47,270 nt of DNA from Oceanicola sp. (GCA_022447275.1 JAKVBK010000024.1:1-47270), one strand, 5' to 3'. Shown: positions 1 through 8,948, numbered from the stretch's first letter. Notes: a model not told the origin generated them from the sequence alone. Translations and numbers: made by a program.

Positions 1-124
1 GCGCCGAAATCGCACCAGCTCACGGGATTACGGTCGTCTCTCTGCCAGATGGCATAGCCCAAGCGCCCGGAAAAACGGGAGAAAATAGGGAAAGAAGAGC
101 TGCGCTGACAGAGATAGGGGTGGG

Positions 125-201
125 TGGCGGACCGAGGAGGATTCGAACCCCCGACCCCCTGATTCGTAGTCAGGTACTCTATCCAGCTGAGCTATCGGTC
201 C
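125..201 (-). tRNA. tRNA-Arg (anticodon ACG)
   Basis: The minus strand folds as a complete 77-nt tRNA. The acceptor stem pairs GGACCGA with TCGGTCC, the discriminator base is G and the 3' CCA is encoded. The anticodon stem CTGAC/ATCAG-type helix presents ACG, which reads arginine CGN codons; A34 of this tRNA is normally deaminated to inosine. The T arm carries the usual GGTTCGAAT loop. A candidate promoter lies just upstream. Confidence 0.97.
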
Positions 202-211
202 GTGGAGAGTG

Positions 212-240
212 GAGATACGCGGGGCGTTCGGGGTTTGCAA
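212..240 (-). promoter_or_regulatory. candidate sigma-70 promoter of tRNA-Arg
   Basis: On the minus strand TTGCAA (235-240) and TATCTC (212-217) are separated by exactly 17 bases. The -10 ends about 10 bases before the tRNA 5' end. The -35 is a fair match to TTGACA. This is a pattern match only. Confidence 0.5.
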
Positions 241-253
241 GGCCTAAAACCCC

Positions 254-301
254 AAAAAATCACGCGCGCGTCACAGCTTTTGCAATGTGACGCGCGCGCG
301 T
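254..301 (-). terminator. rho-independent terminator after yghU
   Basis: A perfect stem of at least 12 bp (263-274 with 287-298, alternating CG plus GTGAC) encloses a 12-base loop. On the minus strand it is followed directly by a run of T (255-260). It sits immediately after the yghU stop codon. Confidence 0.85.
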
Positions 302-304
302 TTG

Positions 305-1171
305 TTATGCAGCGTCTTCGGCGATCTTGTCTTGCGTCTTGGTCTCGAAGTCCTCTGCCGAGTGACGCTCGTGCAATTGCTCGGACGGATCCCCCATCAT
401 GCGGTTGACCATGCGCCCGCGCTTGACGGCAGGGCGCGCATCAATGCGTTCGGCCCATGCCAGCACGTTCTTGTAGCTGGCCACATCAAGGAACTCGGCC
501 GCATTGTACAGCCGCCCAAGGACAAGCTGGCCGTACCAGCTCCAGATCGCCATATCGGCAATGGTGTAGGCGTCACCCGCGATATAGGGCCGGGTGGCCA
601 ATTGCTGATCCAGCACATCAAGCTGACGCTTGGATTCCATTGCGTAGCGGTTGATCGGGTATTCGAACTTCTCCGGCGCATAGGCGTAGAAATGGCCAAA
701 GCCGCCGCCCAGGAACGGAGCGCTGCCCATCTGCCACATCAACCATGACAGCACTTCGGTACGGTCTTCGGGTGCGCCCAGAAACGCGCCAAACTTTTCC
801 GCCAGATGGAGCATGATCGCCCCGGACTCGAACACCCGCACGGGGGTGTCGCCGCTGCGGTCCATCAGGGCCGGGATCTTTGAGTTCGGGTTCACGTCCA
901 CGAAGCCCGAGCCAAACTGCGCGCCGTTGATCCGGATCAGCCAAGCGTCGTACTCGGCGCCCGTGTGACCCGCTTCGAGCAACTCTTCAAACAGAACGGT
1001 GACCTTCACGCCATTCGGTGTGGCCAGGGAATACAGCTGAAACGGGTGCTCACCGACAGGCAATTCCTGTTCATGGGTGGCACCGGCAATCGGGCGGTTC
1101 GTGGATGCGAATGTACCGCCGGATTCTGTGTCCCAAGTCCAGACCTTGGGAGGGGTGTAGGTGTCGGACAT
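305..1171 (-). CDS. yghU: glutathione S-transferase-like disulfide-bond oxidoreductase, YghU family
   Basis: The 288-residue protein matches the YghU family of nu-class GST-fold enzymes, which use glutathione to reduce disulfides or organic hydroperoxides in the cytosol. Visible features are the family N-terminus KVWTWD (10-15), the glutathione-site TPNG (51-54) in the thioredoxin-like domain, NPNSKIPAL (94-102), FESGAI (114-119) and the helical-domain stretch FLGGGFGHFY. The C-terminal NEQLHERH-like block of E. coli YghU appears here as SEQLHERH. The ATG at 1171 is chosen because AAGGAAG precedes it and the family begins at this point; an upstream in-frame extension is rejected. It is a single gene followed by its own terminator. 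The physiological substrate cannot be told from sequence. Confidence 0.93.
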   Translation of the reverse strand: MSDTYTPPKVWTWDTESGGTFASTNRPIAGATHEQELPVGEHPFQLYSLATPNGVKVTVLFEELLEAGHTGAEYDAWLIRINGAQFGSGFVDVNPNSKIPALMDRSGDTPVRVFESGAIMLHLAEKFGAFLGAPEDRTEVLSWLMWQMGSAPFLGGGFGHFYAYAPEKFEYPINRYAMESKRQLDVLDQQLATRPYIAGDAYTIADMAIWSWYGQLVLGRLYNAAEFLDVASYKNVLAWAERIDARPAVKRGRMVNRMMGDPSEQLHERHSAEDFETKTQDKIAEDAA

Positions 1172-1256
1172 TTTGTCTTCCTTTGTCGCGTTTGGCGTAC
1201 AGGTAGGTGCGCGCTTGCGGCCTGTCACCCCTTAGCAGGCAAGGAATCGCTGTGCG

Positions 1257-1523
1257 TCAGCTGTCACCTTCTGTGCTTTTGCCCTTGTCTGAATGGCAGC
1301 AAGCGGGCGGAACCGGATCGTACCCTGAGCCGCCCCAAGGGTGGCACCGCGCAATTCTGCGCATGGCGAGCCAGCTGCCTTTGAACGCGCCGTGGGTTTC
1401 AAGCGCCTCCAGCGCATATTGCGAACAGGTCGGGGCGTAGCGGCAGCTGCGGCCCAGATAGGGAGAAAGAAACAGGCGGTAGAACCGCACCGGCAATGAG
1501 AAGACCCACGCAAGCGGACTCAT
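1257..1523 (-). CDS. yidD: membrane protein insertion efficiency factor YidD
   Basis: This 88-residue protein of the YidD family assists YidC-dependent membrane insertion at the inner face of the membrane. It shows the family block [14 protein letters not shown] near residues 27-42, with the two conserved cysteines, and [14 protein letters not shown] further on. The N-terminus is amphipathic and hydrophobic. Its ATG lies in an ATGA overlap with the end of rnpA, so translation is probably coupled. Unlike many bacteria, yidC is not next in this block; it lies about 7 kb away on the other strand. Confidence 0.93.
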   Translation of the reverse strand: MSPLAWVFSLPVRFYRLFLSPYLGRSCRYAPTCSQYALEALETHGAFKGSWLAMRRIARCHPWGGSGYDPVPPACCHSDKGKSTEGDS

Positions 1524-1999
1524 GTCCTGCGCTCCCGTTCTGGTGCGGGCCGCCGCGGCATATGCACGGCCTCCAGACAGGCCTCAAGATCGGCGATGAG
1601 GGCGCTCATGTCCCGTTGGGCCGTGCTGTTGCGAAAGCCCACGAGCACATAATCCCAGCCCGCCAGCCCCTGACGGCCCAGAACAGCACGTGCAATTTCC
1701 CGCAGGCGGCGCTTTGCCCGGTTGCGGGCCACTGCATTGCCCACCTTCTTGGAACAGGTGAAGCCCACGCGCACGCGATCGGGGGGCGTCCGGTCTGCCT
1801 CCGCATCGGCGCGTTTGCGGGCCTGTAGCAAAAAGGCCGGGCCGGCCTTCCGGCGTGCCCGGGCTGCTTTCAGAAAGTCATCGCGCTTGCGCAATGTCTC
1901 AATAGACAAAACCGCCTCGGACGCGGTCCGGGCGGTTTCAGCGGGCGCGGGCGCCCCGGTCTGTGGCAGGGGCGCAGCGGATGGGGCCGCGCCGGCCAT
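1520..1999 (-). CDS. rnpA: ribonuclease P protein component
   Basis: RnpA is the protein subunit of RNase P, which removes the 5' leader of pre-tRNAs. The signature RNRAKRR is at 92-98, inside [17 protein letters not shown], and FTCSKKVG precedes it. With the ATG at 1999 the protein has 159 residues and about 32 Ala/Pro/Thr-rich residues before the usual family start near ETLRKRDDF. An in-frame TTG at codon 31 has GAGG just upstream and would give a protein of more typical size, so the start is uncertain. The gene begins 3 bases after the rpmH stop and overlaps yidD by 4 bases. Confidence 0.92.
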   Translation of the reverse strand: MAGAAPSAAPLPQTGAPAPAETARTASEAVLSIETLRKRDDFLKAARARRKAGPAFLLQARKRADAEADRTPPDRVRVGFTCSKKVGNAVARNRAKRRLREIARAVLGRQGLAGWDYVLVGFRNSTAQRDMSALIADLEACLEAVHMPRRPAPERERRT

Positions 2000-2002
2000 G
2001 TC

Positions 2003-2137
2003 TTAGGCGCTGAGCGACTTGCGGCCGCGGGCGCGACGTGCATTCAGGATTTTGCGCCCGGCCTTGGTGGCCATGCGGGCGCGGAAACCGTGGCGCCGCT
2101 TGCGCACGAGGTTCGACGGCTGGTAGGTGCGCTTCAT
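2003..2137 (-). CDS. rpmH: 50S ribosomal protein L34
   Basis: This is a 44-residue basic protein starting MKRTYQPSN and ending GRKSLSA, a near-perfect L34 consensus with [14 protein letters not shown] in the middle. It is the first gene of the rpmH-rnpA-yidD unit. A strong candidate promoter lies about 90 bases upstream at 2228-2256. Confidence 0.98.
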
Positions 2138-2473
2138 CGCATCTCTCCGGATAAACGTGTGTCTGGCAGCGGGCGGACCCGCGAAAACTTCGATCGCCCC
2201 CAGGAGTTCCCGGCGGCTGAAGCCCGGTCTCTATTGCGCGAATCCCGTGCTGTCAATGCGGCGCCCCCGGGAAAGCGGTACGTCCTTGCAACATTTTGCG
2301 CTTTTCGGGGCCGACAATGTTACAAAACCGGTGAAATCGGGCCTCAATGCTCAAGAGCCCTCAACGGACCGTGATCGCCCTGTCATGTGGCGCTTTGCGC
2401 ATGCATCTAGTGGTGCAACAGGCCATATACCGGCCGCACCGCCCGATCCTATCCGTTCCGGAGCCCGCCAAAG
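2138..2473. other. intergenic region between divergent rpmH and the TVP38 gene
   Basis: This 336-base gap holds the rpmH promoter and leader on its left side. No DnaA boxes of the TTATCCACA type were seen, although rpmH is often near oriC. The right part presumably carries the promoter of the TVP38 gene, but no convincing -35/-10 pair was found there. Confidence 0.5.
2228..2256 (-). promoter_or_regulatory. candidate rpmH promoter
   Basis: The minus strand has TTGACA (2251-2256), a 17-base spacer and TAGAGA (2228-2233). This is a perfect -35 and a good -10 for the housekeeping sigma factor. It fits expression of the rpmH-rnpA-yidD unit and leaves a leader of about 85-90 nt. Confidence 0.65.
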
Positions 2474-3226
2474 ATGACTGATACGCCGCAGGACACACCT
2501 ACCATGCCTCCCCAGCAAAAGGGCCGTTTGGCCAAGCTGTTGCCCTTGCTTGCCATTGCAACCGTTGCAGTGATCGGCGCGGTGACGCTTAAGGATTACC
2601 TGTCCTTTGAGGCATTGGCGGACAATCGCGAAGCGCTGCTTGCCTTCCGCGACGCGCACTACGTGGCAACCGTGGCCGCCTTTATCGGCGCCTATGTGGT
2701 GATCGTCGCCTTTTCTCTGCCGGGGGCAACGATCGCGACGCTCACGGGCGGCTTTCTCTTTGCCACCTTTCCCGGCGTGCTGTTCAACATCACCGGCGCA
2801 ACCATCGGTGCAACGGTGATTTTCCTGGCTGCCCGCCTTGGCCTCGGCAACGGGCTGGAGGCCCGGATGAATGCCGCGGGCGGGGCGGTGGGCAAAATCA
2901 AGCGTGGCATCGATGAAAACCAGTGGGAGATGCTGTTTCTGATCCGCCTCGTTCCCGCGGTTCCGTTTTTTGTGGCCAACCTTGTGCCCGCCTTCGTGGG
3001 GGTGCCGCTGTGGCGCTTCGTGGTGACAACCTTTCTGGGCATTATCCCCGGAGCGCTTGTCTATACCTCCGTGGGTGCGGGGCTTGGGGAGGTGTTTGCC
3101 CGTGGCGAAACGCCGGATCTTGGCATAATTTTCGAACCCCACATCCTGCTGCCCATCCTTGGCCTGTGCGCCCTCGCCGCGCTGCCAATCGTCGTCAAAG
3201 CCCTGCGTGGCAAGAAAGAGCTGTGA
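2474..3226 (+). CDS. TVP38/TMEM64 (VTT domain) inner membrane protein
   Basis: The 250-residue integral membrane protein has hydrophobic segments near 20-40, 65-88, 93-125, 152-178, 185-203 and 222-243. The VTT/SNARE-associated core is recognisable from FSLPGATIATLTGGFLF, the glycine-rich GATIGATVIF and the RLVPAVPFFVANLVPAF-VGV motif. Members of this DedA-like superfamily are thought to move lipids or small solutes across membranes, but the bacterial substrate is unknown. The gene ends 6 bases before a flavin disulfide reductase start, a pairing I recall from other bacteria, so the two are very likely co-transcribed. Confidence 0.85.
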   Translation: MTDTPQDTPTMPPQQKGRLAKLLPLLAIATVAVIGAVTLKDYLSFEALADNREALLAFRDAHYVATVAAFIGAYVVIVAFSLPGATIATLTGGFLFATFPGVLFNITGATIGATVIFLAARLGLGNGLEARMNAAGGAVGKIKRGIDENQWEMLFLIRLVPAVPFFVANLVPAFVGVPLWRFVVTTFLGIIPGALVYTSVGAGLGEVFARGETPDLGIIFEPHILLPILGLCALAALPIVVKALRGKKEL

Positions 3227-3232
3227 TCTGCC

Positions 3233-4711
3233 ATGTTTGACCAATCTGCCGCGCCCCTGCCCCAAACCCATATCGAGGACACGCCCGTGACCGACCGTAT
3301 CGAAACCGACATCTGCATCATTGGCGCTGGCGCCGGTGGCCTCTCCGTCGCTGCGGGCGCCGCCCAGATGGGCGCCCGGGTCGTTCTTCTGGAAGGGCAC
3401 AAGATGGGCGGCGATTGCCTGAACTATGGCTGCGTACCCTCCAAGGCGCTGATTGCGGCGGGCAAGCAGGCCCATGCCATGGGCGCGGGTCAGGGCCTCG
3501 GTGTCGCGCCCGTGATGGCCCAGGTGGATTATGGCGCTGCCAAGGATCATGTTGCCCAAGCCATCGCAACGATTGCCCCCCATGACAGCCAGGAACGCTT
3601 TGAGGGCTTCGGCATCAAGGTGATCCGCGAATATGGGCGCTTTATCTCGAAAACCGAAGTGCAGGCCGGTGACACGGTCATCACCGCTCGGCGCTTCGTG
3701 ATCGCAACGGGGTCCGGCCCGTTTGTGCCGCCGATCCCCGGGCTCGACACAGTGCCCCACTACACCAATGAAACGATCTTTGATCTGCGCACGCAGCCCA
3801 CGCATCTGATCATTATCGGCGGCGGCGTGATTGGCATGGAGATGGCGCAGGCCCATATCCGCCTTGGCTGCCGGGTGACCGTTCTGGAAGGAGAACTGGC
3901 ACTGGGCCGCGAAGACCCGGAGATGGCCGGGCTCGTGCTGGATACATTGCGTGCTGAGGGTGTCGAGATTGTCGAAGGCGCGCAGGTCGCGGCGGTTTCG
4001 GGCTCCGAGGGCGATATCCGCATCAGCACAGAGGATGGGCGCAGCTTTGAGGGCTCCCATCTGCTGGTGGCGGTGGGCCGCAAGGTGCATATCGACAAGC
4101 TGGATCTGGACAAGGCTGGCATTGCCCATGATCGGGCGGTCAAGGTTGATGATCGTCTGCGCTCGGTCACCAATAAACGCGTCTTTGCCATCGGCGATGC
4201 GGCGGGCGGGCCACAATTTACCCACGTCGCAGGCTATCACGCGGGCGTGGTCGTGCGCTCGGCAGTGCTGGGCATGGGCTGGGCAAAGGCGTCCACGGAT
4301 CACCTGCCCTACGCCACTTTCACCGATCCGGAAATGGCCCAGGTGGGCCTGACCGAAGCCCAGGCGCGGAAAAAATATGGAAAGCGCCTCGATGTGGTGC
4401 GCGCCCGGTTCGACGATCTGGATCGGGCCGTGACGGACGGCAAGACACGGGGCCTCGTGAAGGTCATGGTCGTCAAAGGGCGCCCTGTCGGGGCATCAAT
4501 TGTCGGCCCGCAAGCCGGCGAACTGATCGCGATGTGGTCCATGGCGATTGCCAACAAGATGAAAATGTCGGCCATTTCCGCTACGGTTTTGCCCTATCCG
4601 ACGCTGATGGATGTTAACAAGCGGGCCGCGAGTGCCTATTTCTCTCCAAAGCTGTTCGAAAATCCGACAGTAAAGCGCGTGGTGGGGCTGGTGCAGCGCT
4701 GGCTGCCCTGA
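3233..4711 (+). CDS. FAD-dependent pyridine nucleotide-disulfide oxidoreductase (mercuric reductase/lipoamide dehydrogenase-like)
   Basis: The protein has an FAD-binding GAGAGG (31-36), the redox pair C62-x4-C67 in GGDCLNYGCVPSK, a central NAD(P) site IIGGGVIGMEMA and a C-terminal dimerisation domain. The region that carries the catalytic HAHPT in lipoamide dehydrogenase reads LPYPTLMD here, so that His is absent. The C-terminal CC pair of MerA is absent too. It is therefore a MerA-like paralogue of unknown substrate. The numbering uses ATG 3233. GTG at 3287, in frame and preceded by GAGG, would remove 18 residues that lie before the fold and is an equally good start. It is paired with the upstream TVP38 gene. 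Confidence 0.85.
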   Translation: MFDQSAAPLPQTHIEDTPVTDRIETDICIIGAGAGGLSVAAGAAQMGARVVLLEGHKMGGDCLNYGCVPSKALIAAGKQAHAMGAGQGLGVAPVMAQVDYGAAKDHVAQAIATIAPHDSQERFEGFGIKVIREYGRFISKTEVQAGDTVITARRFVIATGSGPFVPPIPGLDTVPHYTNETIFDLRTQPTHLIIIGGGVIGMEMAQAHIRLGCRVTVLEGELALGREDPEMAGLVLDTLRAEGVEIVEGAQVAAVSGSEGDIRISTEDGRSFEGSHLLVAVGRKVHIDKLDLDKAGIAHDRAVKVDDRLRSVTNKRVFAIGDAAGGPQFTHVAGYHAGVVVRSAVLGMGWAKASTDHLPYATFTDPEMAQVGLTEAQARKKYGKRLDVVRARFDDLDRAVTDGKTRGLVKVMVVKGRPVGASIVGPQAGELIAMWSMAIANKMKMSAISATVLPYPTLMDVNKRAASAYFSPKLFENPTVKRVVGLVQRWLP

Positions 4712-4784
4712 TCACCGCGCAAACGTCCCGTGCCCGGGGGCTGCACAGCTTCCGGGCCCCCTCTGGCCAAGGCAAGGAACAGAC

Positions 4785-6179
4785 ATGTTGAATTCGCTCT
4801 CCGGGCGATTCCTGATCCTCACCGTCATCTTCGTGATGCTGGCTGAGGTGCTGATCTTCCTGCCGTCTGTCGCCAGATTCCGTCAGGATTTCCTGTTGTC
4901 GCGTCTGGAGCGGGCACAGATCGCTTCGCTGGTCTTGCTCGCAGAAGATATGATCGATGAGGGGCTTGAGGACGAGCTGCTGGAAAATGCCGGCGTGCTC
5001 AACGTGGTGCTGCGACGGGACGAGATGCGCCAGTTGATCCTGTCCTCGCCGATCCCGGCCCCGATCTATGCCACCTATGACATGCGTGATCCCTCTGCCC
5101 TCACGCTGATCCGGGATGCAATCGGAGTGCTGCGCGACAGTGAGGACCGCATCATCCGCGTCATTGGCGATCCTGTGCGCAGCGCCGGTCTTTTGATCGA
5201 AATCACTATGAGCACAGCCGAATTGCGGGCCGCGATGGTCGAGTACGGGATCCGTATTCTGGTTTTGTCGGCGGTGATCTCTGGCTTTACTGCCTTGCTG
5301 TTGTTCCTCGCGGTGCGCACCTTCCTCGTGGCACCGATCAACAGGGTGATCCGGCATATGCTGTCCTACGCACAGGCCCCCGAGGATGGCCGCAGGATCA
5401 TCACGCCCACCGCTGGCATCCGCGAGTTGCGAGAGGCCGAGGAGGCCCTGCAATCGCTGCAGCAGCAACTGACAAGCGCCTTGCGCCAGAAAGCGCGACT
5501 GGCCCAGCTGGGGCAGGCGGTGGCAAAGGTGAGCCATGATTTGCGCAACATCCTGACGACAGCACAGCTGTTTGCCGACCGTGTCGAGGCCAGCGAAGAC
5601 CCGGCTGTGCGCCGCGTGGGACCAAAGCTCATGGCCTCCATCACCCGCGCCGTGAACCTCACCGAAAGCACCCTCGCCTTCGGCAAGGCAGAAGAGCCGC
5701 CCCCAGCCCTGTCCGTGGTCCATCTCCGGCAGATCGCCGAGGACGTAGTGGAAAGTGAACGGTTGGCGTGCCGGGATGACACCGTGGCGATCGCCTGTGA
5801 CGTGCCGCAGGGCATGACAGTGCGCGCCGATGGTGAACAACTGTTCCGCGTGCTCTCGAACCTTGTGCGCAATGCCCGTCAGGCGATTGAGGCCAGCGGC
5901 AAGGCGGGGCGGATCTGCCTGTCGGCCGTCGAGGATGACAGCGGCTGGCGCATCGAGGTCTGCGACACCGGCCCCGGGCTTGCCAAGCGCGCGCAAGACC
6001 ATCTGTTCCAACCATTCGCCGGCGGCTCGCGAAAGGGGGGCACAGGCCTCGGGCTTGCGATCGCGGCGGATTTGGTGCGGGGCCATGGCGGCACACTGAC
6101 ACTGGTGAAAACCGGGCCGGACGGCACCTGCTTTGCGATCGCCTTGCCCAAGACCGTGCTGGGCGAAACCCCAGACTAG
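4785..6179 (+). CDS. membrane-bound sensor histidine kinase
   Basis: The 464-residue kinase has one membrane segment at about 8-28, a periplasmic sensor part of about 125 residues and a second segment at about 157-180. A HAMP-like linker and coiled coil (215-240) follow. The H-box is VSHDLRNIL with phosphoacceptor H251. The ATPase domain has an N-box at N363, DTGPG (394-398) and GGTGLGLAIA (418-427). The start is supported by AAGGAA upstream. No response regulator is adjacent, so it is an orphan kinase. What it senses is not visible from sequence. Confidence 0.9.
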   Translation: MLNSLSGRFLILTVIFVMLAEVLIFLPSVARFRQDFLLSRLERAQIASLVLLAEDMIDEGLEDELLENAGVLNVVLRRDEMRQLILSSPIPAPIYATYDMRDPSALTLIRDAIGVLRDSEDRIIRVIGDPVRSAGLLIEITMSTAELRAAMVEYGIRILVLSAVISGFTALLLFLAVRTFLVAPINRVIRHMLSYAQAPEDGRRIITPTAGIRELREAEEALQSLQQQLTSALRQKARLAQLGQAVAKVSHDLRNILTTAQLFADRVEASEDPAVRRVGPKLMASITRAVNLTESTLAFGKAEEPPPALSVVHLRQIAEDVVESERLACRDDTVAIACDVPQGMTVRADGEQLFRVLSNLVRNARQAIEASGKAGRICLSAVEDDSGWRIEVCDTGPGLAKRAQDHLFQPFAGGSRKGGTGLGLAIAADLVRGHGGTLTLVKTGPDGTCFAIALPKTVLGETPD

Positions 6180-6284
6180 GGTGCAGCACGGGGCCGAGCC
6201 CGCGCCCTTGGCGGGCTCTGTTGCCCAGCGCCTCGCAGGCCTTGGCTCTTGGCCCGTGAAGAGATTTCTGTCACATAGCCGCTC

Positions 6285-7193
6285 ATGTTCGACAACACCG
6301 ACGATATTCATCCGCTTTTCGAGGGTGCGCCCAGCAGCACCGAGTTCAAGAAGCTACGCAAGCGCCTGGTGCGCAACACCCGCGAAGCGATTGACCAGTA
6401 TGGCATGGTGCCTCAGGAAGCGCGCGATGGGCAGCGCCGTCCGCGCTGGCTTGTCTGCCTGTCTGGCGGCAAGGACAGCTACACGCTGCTGGCCATCCTG
6501 CATGAATTGCAGTGGCGCGGGCTTCTCAATGTAGATCTGTTGGCCTGCAATCTGGATCAGGGACAGCCCGGCTTTCCCGCAACCGTGCTGCCCGCATTTC
6601 TCGAGAAGATGGGCGTGCCGCACCGGATCGAGTATCAGGACACGTATTCCGTCGTGGTCGATAAGGTGCCTCAAGGGCGAACCTATTGCGCCCTGTGCTC
6701 GCGTCTGCGACGCGGCAATCTCTACCGCATCGCCCGCGAGGAAGGCTGCGATGCGGTGGTGCTGGGCCACCATCGGGACGATATCCTTGAAACCTTTTTC
6801 ATGAACCTGTTCCACGGGGGGCGTCTTGCGACCATGCCGCCCAAACTGGTCAATGAGGAAGGCGATCTGTTTGTCCTGCGCCCCCTTGCCCATGTGGCCG
6901 AAGAGGATTGCGAACGTTTCGCCAAGGCAATGAACTATCCTATCATTCCCTGCGATCTGTGCGGCTCGCAAGACGGTCTGCAACGCCAGCAGGTCAAGGC
7001 GCTGCTTGATGGCTGGGAGCGCAACCGCCCCGGGCGCCGGCAGGTTATGTTCAAAGCGCTGACAAATGCGCGCCCCTCCCACCTGCTGGATCCGCAACTG
7101 TTTGACTTCGTCAATCTGGAGATCCGTTCGAGCGCAGATGCCGAGGCAGCGCCAGACCCGGATAATTTTAGGGAAATCCCCAGACTGCGTTAA
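6285..7193 (+). CDS. ttcA: tRNA 2-thiocytidine(32) synthetase TtcA
   Basis: TtcA is an ATP- and [4Fe-4S]-dependent enzyme that thiolates C32 in certain tRNAs, including tRNA-Arg(ICG). The PP-loop SGGKDS is at 60-65. Cluster-binding cysteines appear as C135-x2-C138 (YCALC) and in PCDLCGSQ (C223, C226). [11 protein letters not shown] (161-171) is another family hallmark. The length of 302 residues is normal. It lies alone on the plus strand, about 105 bases after the histidine kinase. Confidence 0.95.
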   Translation: MFDNTDDIHPLFEGAPSSTEFKKLRKRLVRNTREAIDQYGMVPQEARDGQRRPRWLVCLSGGKDSYTLLAILHELQWRGLLNVDLLACNLDQGQPGFPATVLPAFLEKMGVPHRIEYQDTYSVVVDKVPQGRTYCALCSRLRRGNLYRIAREEGCDAVVLGHHRDDILETFFMNLFHGGRLATMPPKLVNEEGDLFVLRPLAHVAEEDCERFAKAMNYPIIPCDLCGSQDGLQRQQVKALLDGWERNRPGRRQVMFKALTNARPSHLLDPQLFDFVNLEIRSSADAEAAPDPDNFREIPRLR

Positions 7194-7253
7194 CGCTGCA
7201 CTCGCTATCGCCCGCCTAGAGTTCGCTTAACGGCGAGGCAGAGGGCGCATGGT

Positions 7254-8792
7254 ATGGCGAGCACACAGATGATCCAAAAGCGTGTGCACAGAGCGGCGAA
7301 AGCAGTGGTTCATCCGCTGCTCCTGGCATTTGTTCCGGCGCTGTTTCTCGGCGGGTTGTGGTTTGGCCTGCAAGGCGCGCTGGCCGTGGGGGCTGTTGCG
7401 ATCCCGATCGTTGTCCTGTCTGCCAAAAGTTATGGGCCGTCCAGGTACCAGCAGCGTGACAGCGTCACTGGGCTGGGCATGCTCGACAGCTTCATGGATG
7501 ATATTGCCACAGATCTGATGCGCACCAATCGTTTTGGGCGCCCGACCTGCGTGATGATGCTGGATGTCGATGATTTCAACCAGCTGGTTTCTCGCAAAGG
7601 AAGCCGCGCGGCCAACCATGTGCTGTATACCCTCGCCCGCCGCTTCGAGCGCGTCATGCGCGACAGTGACAGCCTCGCAAGGCTGGAGGGCGGCAAGTTG
7701 GGTGTTCTGGCCGCACGCGCCCGGATGATGGACACGAACATCGCCCTCGAACTGGCCCACCGGCTGCAGCACGAAGCGGCGTTGCCGATCGACTGGGAAG
7801 ACGGCAAACTGCACTGCTCGGTCTCCGTTGGGCTGACACTGGATAATCAGCTGGATAAAGCCACGCCCCGTCGCCTGATCGAAGCCGCTGAAATGGCCCA
7901 CATGGAGGCAGCGCGGCAGGGGGGCGGCGCTCTGCGCCTTTACAGCAGTGATATGCGCCGCTGCGTCAACGCCCGCCATGATCTGACCGCAGACCTGCGC
8001 GTTGCCTTCGATGATGGCCAGATCGAGCCCTGGTATCAGCCGCAACTCTGCACCGATACGGGCCGGATCACAGGCTTTGAAACCCTCGCGCGGTGGACCC
8101 ACCCGGAGCGGGGCGTCATCCCGCCCGATGAATTCCTAGAGGCGGTGGAAAATGCGGGGCTGATGTCCAAGCTTGGGGAAACCATGCTGTTTCACGGGCT
8201 CGCAGCCCTGCGCGCATGGGACAAGGCTGGTGTCGCTGTCGATACGGTCGGGGTGAATGTCTCTGGCATGGAACTGCGTGACCCGAAGCTGGTTGAGCGG
8301 ATCCGCTGGGAGCTCGATCGTTTTGATATCCTGCCCGAGCGATTTTGCCTCGAGGTGCTCGAAACCGTGGTCGCAGACAGTGATCATGACGTCATCGCCC
8401 GGAACATCGCCGGGCTGGCCAAAATGGGGTGTCGCATTGACCTCGACGATTTTGGCACCGGCCATGCTTCGATCACCAATATTCGGCGGTTTGCGATTTC
8501 GCGGCTGAAAATCGATCGCAGCTTTGTCATTGGCATCGAACGGGACGAGGATCAGCGCAAGCTTGTGTCTGCCATTCTTACGATGGCGGAACAGCTGGGC
8601 CTCGACGCGCTTGCCGAAGGGGTCGAAACACCCCAAGCGCACGCGGTGCTTGGGCAGTTGGGCTGCAAGTATGTGCAAGGCTTTGGCATCGCCCGTCCGA
8701 TGCCCTTTGAGGACACGATTCCCTGGATTCAGGCCCATCTGAAATCCATTGATGTGGTTCTTCCGATGGGGCGGCGGCCCACACCCAGCTGA
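7254..8792 (+). CDS. GGDEF-EAL protein with degenerate GGDEF, probable c-di-GMP phosphodiesterase
   Basis: The 512-residue protein has two membrane segments near 20-55, a GGDEF-type domain (about 65-230) and an EAL domain (about 240-500). The GGDEF signature is replaced by EGGKLG (145-150), so cyclase activity is unlikely; MLDVDDF (102-108) shows the fold is kept. The EAL domain retains the expected catalytic set: ETL (276-278), N335, E367, DDFGTG (398-403), K419 and EGVET (455-459). I infer an active c-di-GMP phosphodiesterase whose degenerate domain may regulate it. The ATG at 7254 was not tested against alternatives. Confidence 0.92.
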   Translation: MASTQMIQKRVHRAAKAVVHPLLLAFVPALFLGGLWFGLQGALAVGAVAIPIVVLSAKSYGPSRYQQRDSVTGLGMLDSFMDDIATDLMRTNRFGRPTCVMMLDVDDFNQLVSRKGSRAANHVLYTLARRFERVMRDSDSLARLEGGKLGVLAARARMMDTNIALELAHRLQHEAALPIDWEDGKLHCSVSVGLTLDNQLDKATPRRLIEAAEMAHMEAARQGGGALRLYSSDMRRCVNARHDLTADLRVAFDDGQIEPWYQPQLCTDTGRITGFETLARWTHPERGVIPPDEFLEAVENAGLMSKLGETMLFHGLAALRAWDKAGVAVDTVGVNVSGMELRDPKLVERIRWELDRFDILPERFCLEVLETVVADSDHDVIARNIAGLAKMGCRIDLDDFGTGHASITNIRRFAISRLKIDRSFVIGIERDEDQRKLVSAILTMAEQLGLDALAEGVETPQAHAVLGQLGCKYVQGFGIARPMPFEDTIPWIQAHLKSIDVVLPMGRRPTPS

Positions 8793-8919
8793 CAGGCGGC
8801 ATCTGTCGCGCTCGCCCATTTGCGCCAATTTCTACGTTTTTCCCGGGGTTGGGCGCGACACAAGCGCCCCAGCCCCGCGGAAAGCGGTGTCACGTCGCGC
8901 CCTGGAAGGGGGTTTCTGC

Positions 8920-8948
8920 TTGACCTTTCCCCCCCCGCCCGCTTCAAC
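8920..8948 (+). promoter_or_regulatory. possible yidC promoter
   Basis: TTGACC (8920-8925) and TTCAAC (8943-8948) are 17 bases apart in the gap before yidC. The spacer contains a run of eight C. The -10 is weak, so this is tentative. Confidence 0.35.

Noticed and set aside
1-124. Possible hairpin CCCG-AAAAA-CGGG and a partial gene at the left edge
   Set aside because: The stem is only 4-5 bp and no frame in the first 124 bases gives a recognisable protein end.
2138-2473. Replication origin near rpmH
   Set aside because: No cluster of DnaA boxes, no AT-rich unwinding region and no dnaA or dnaN gene nearby.
2351-4303. 650-codon minus-strand open frame opposite the TVP38 and reductase genes
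   Set aside because: It is the antisense shadow of two clear genes in GC-rich DNA. Its His/Arg/Gly-rich translation has no domain and it has no promoter or ribosome-binding site.
4614-6311. 565-codon minus-strand frame opposite the histidine kinase
   Set aside because: The kinase motifs are complete on the plus strand; the antisense frame is compositionally biased and has no motif.
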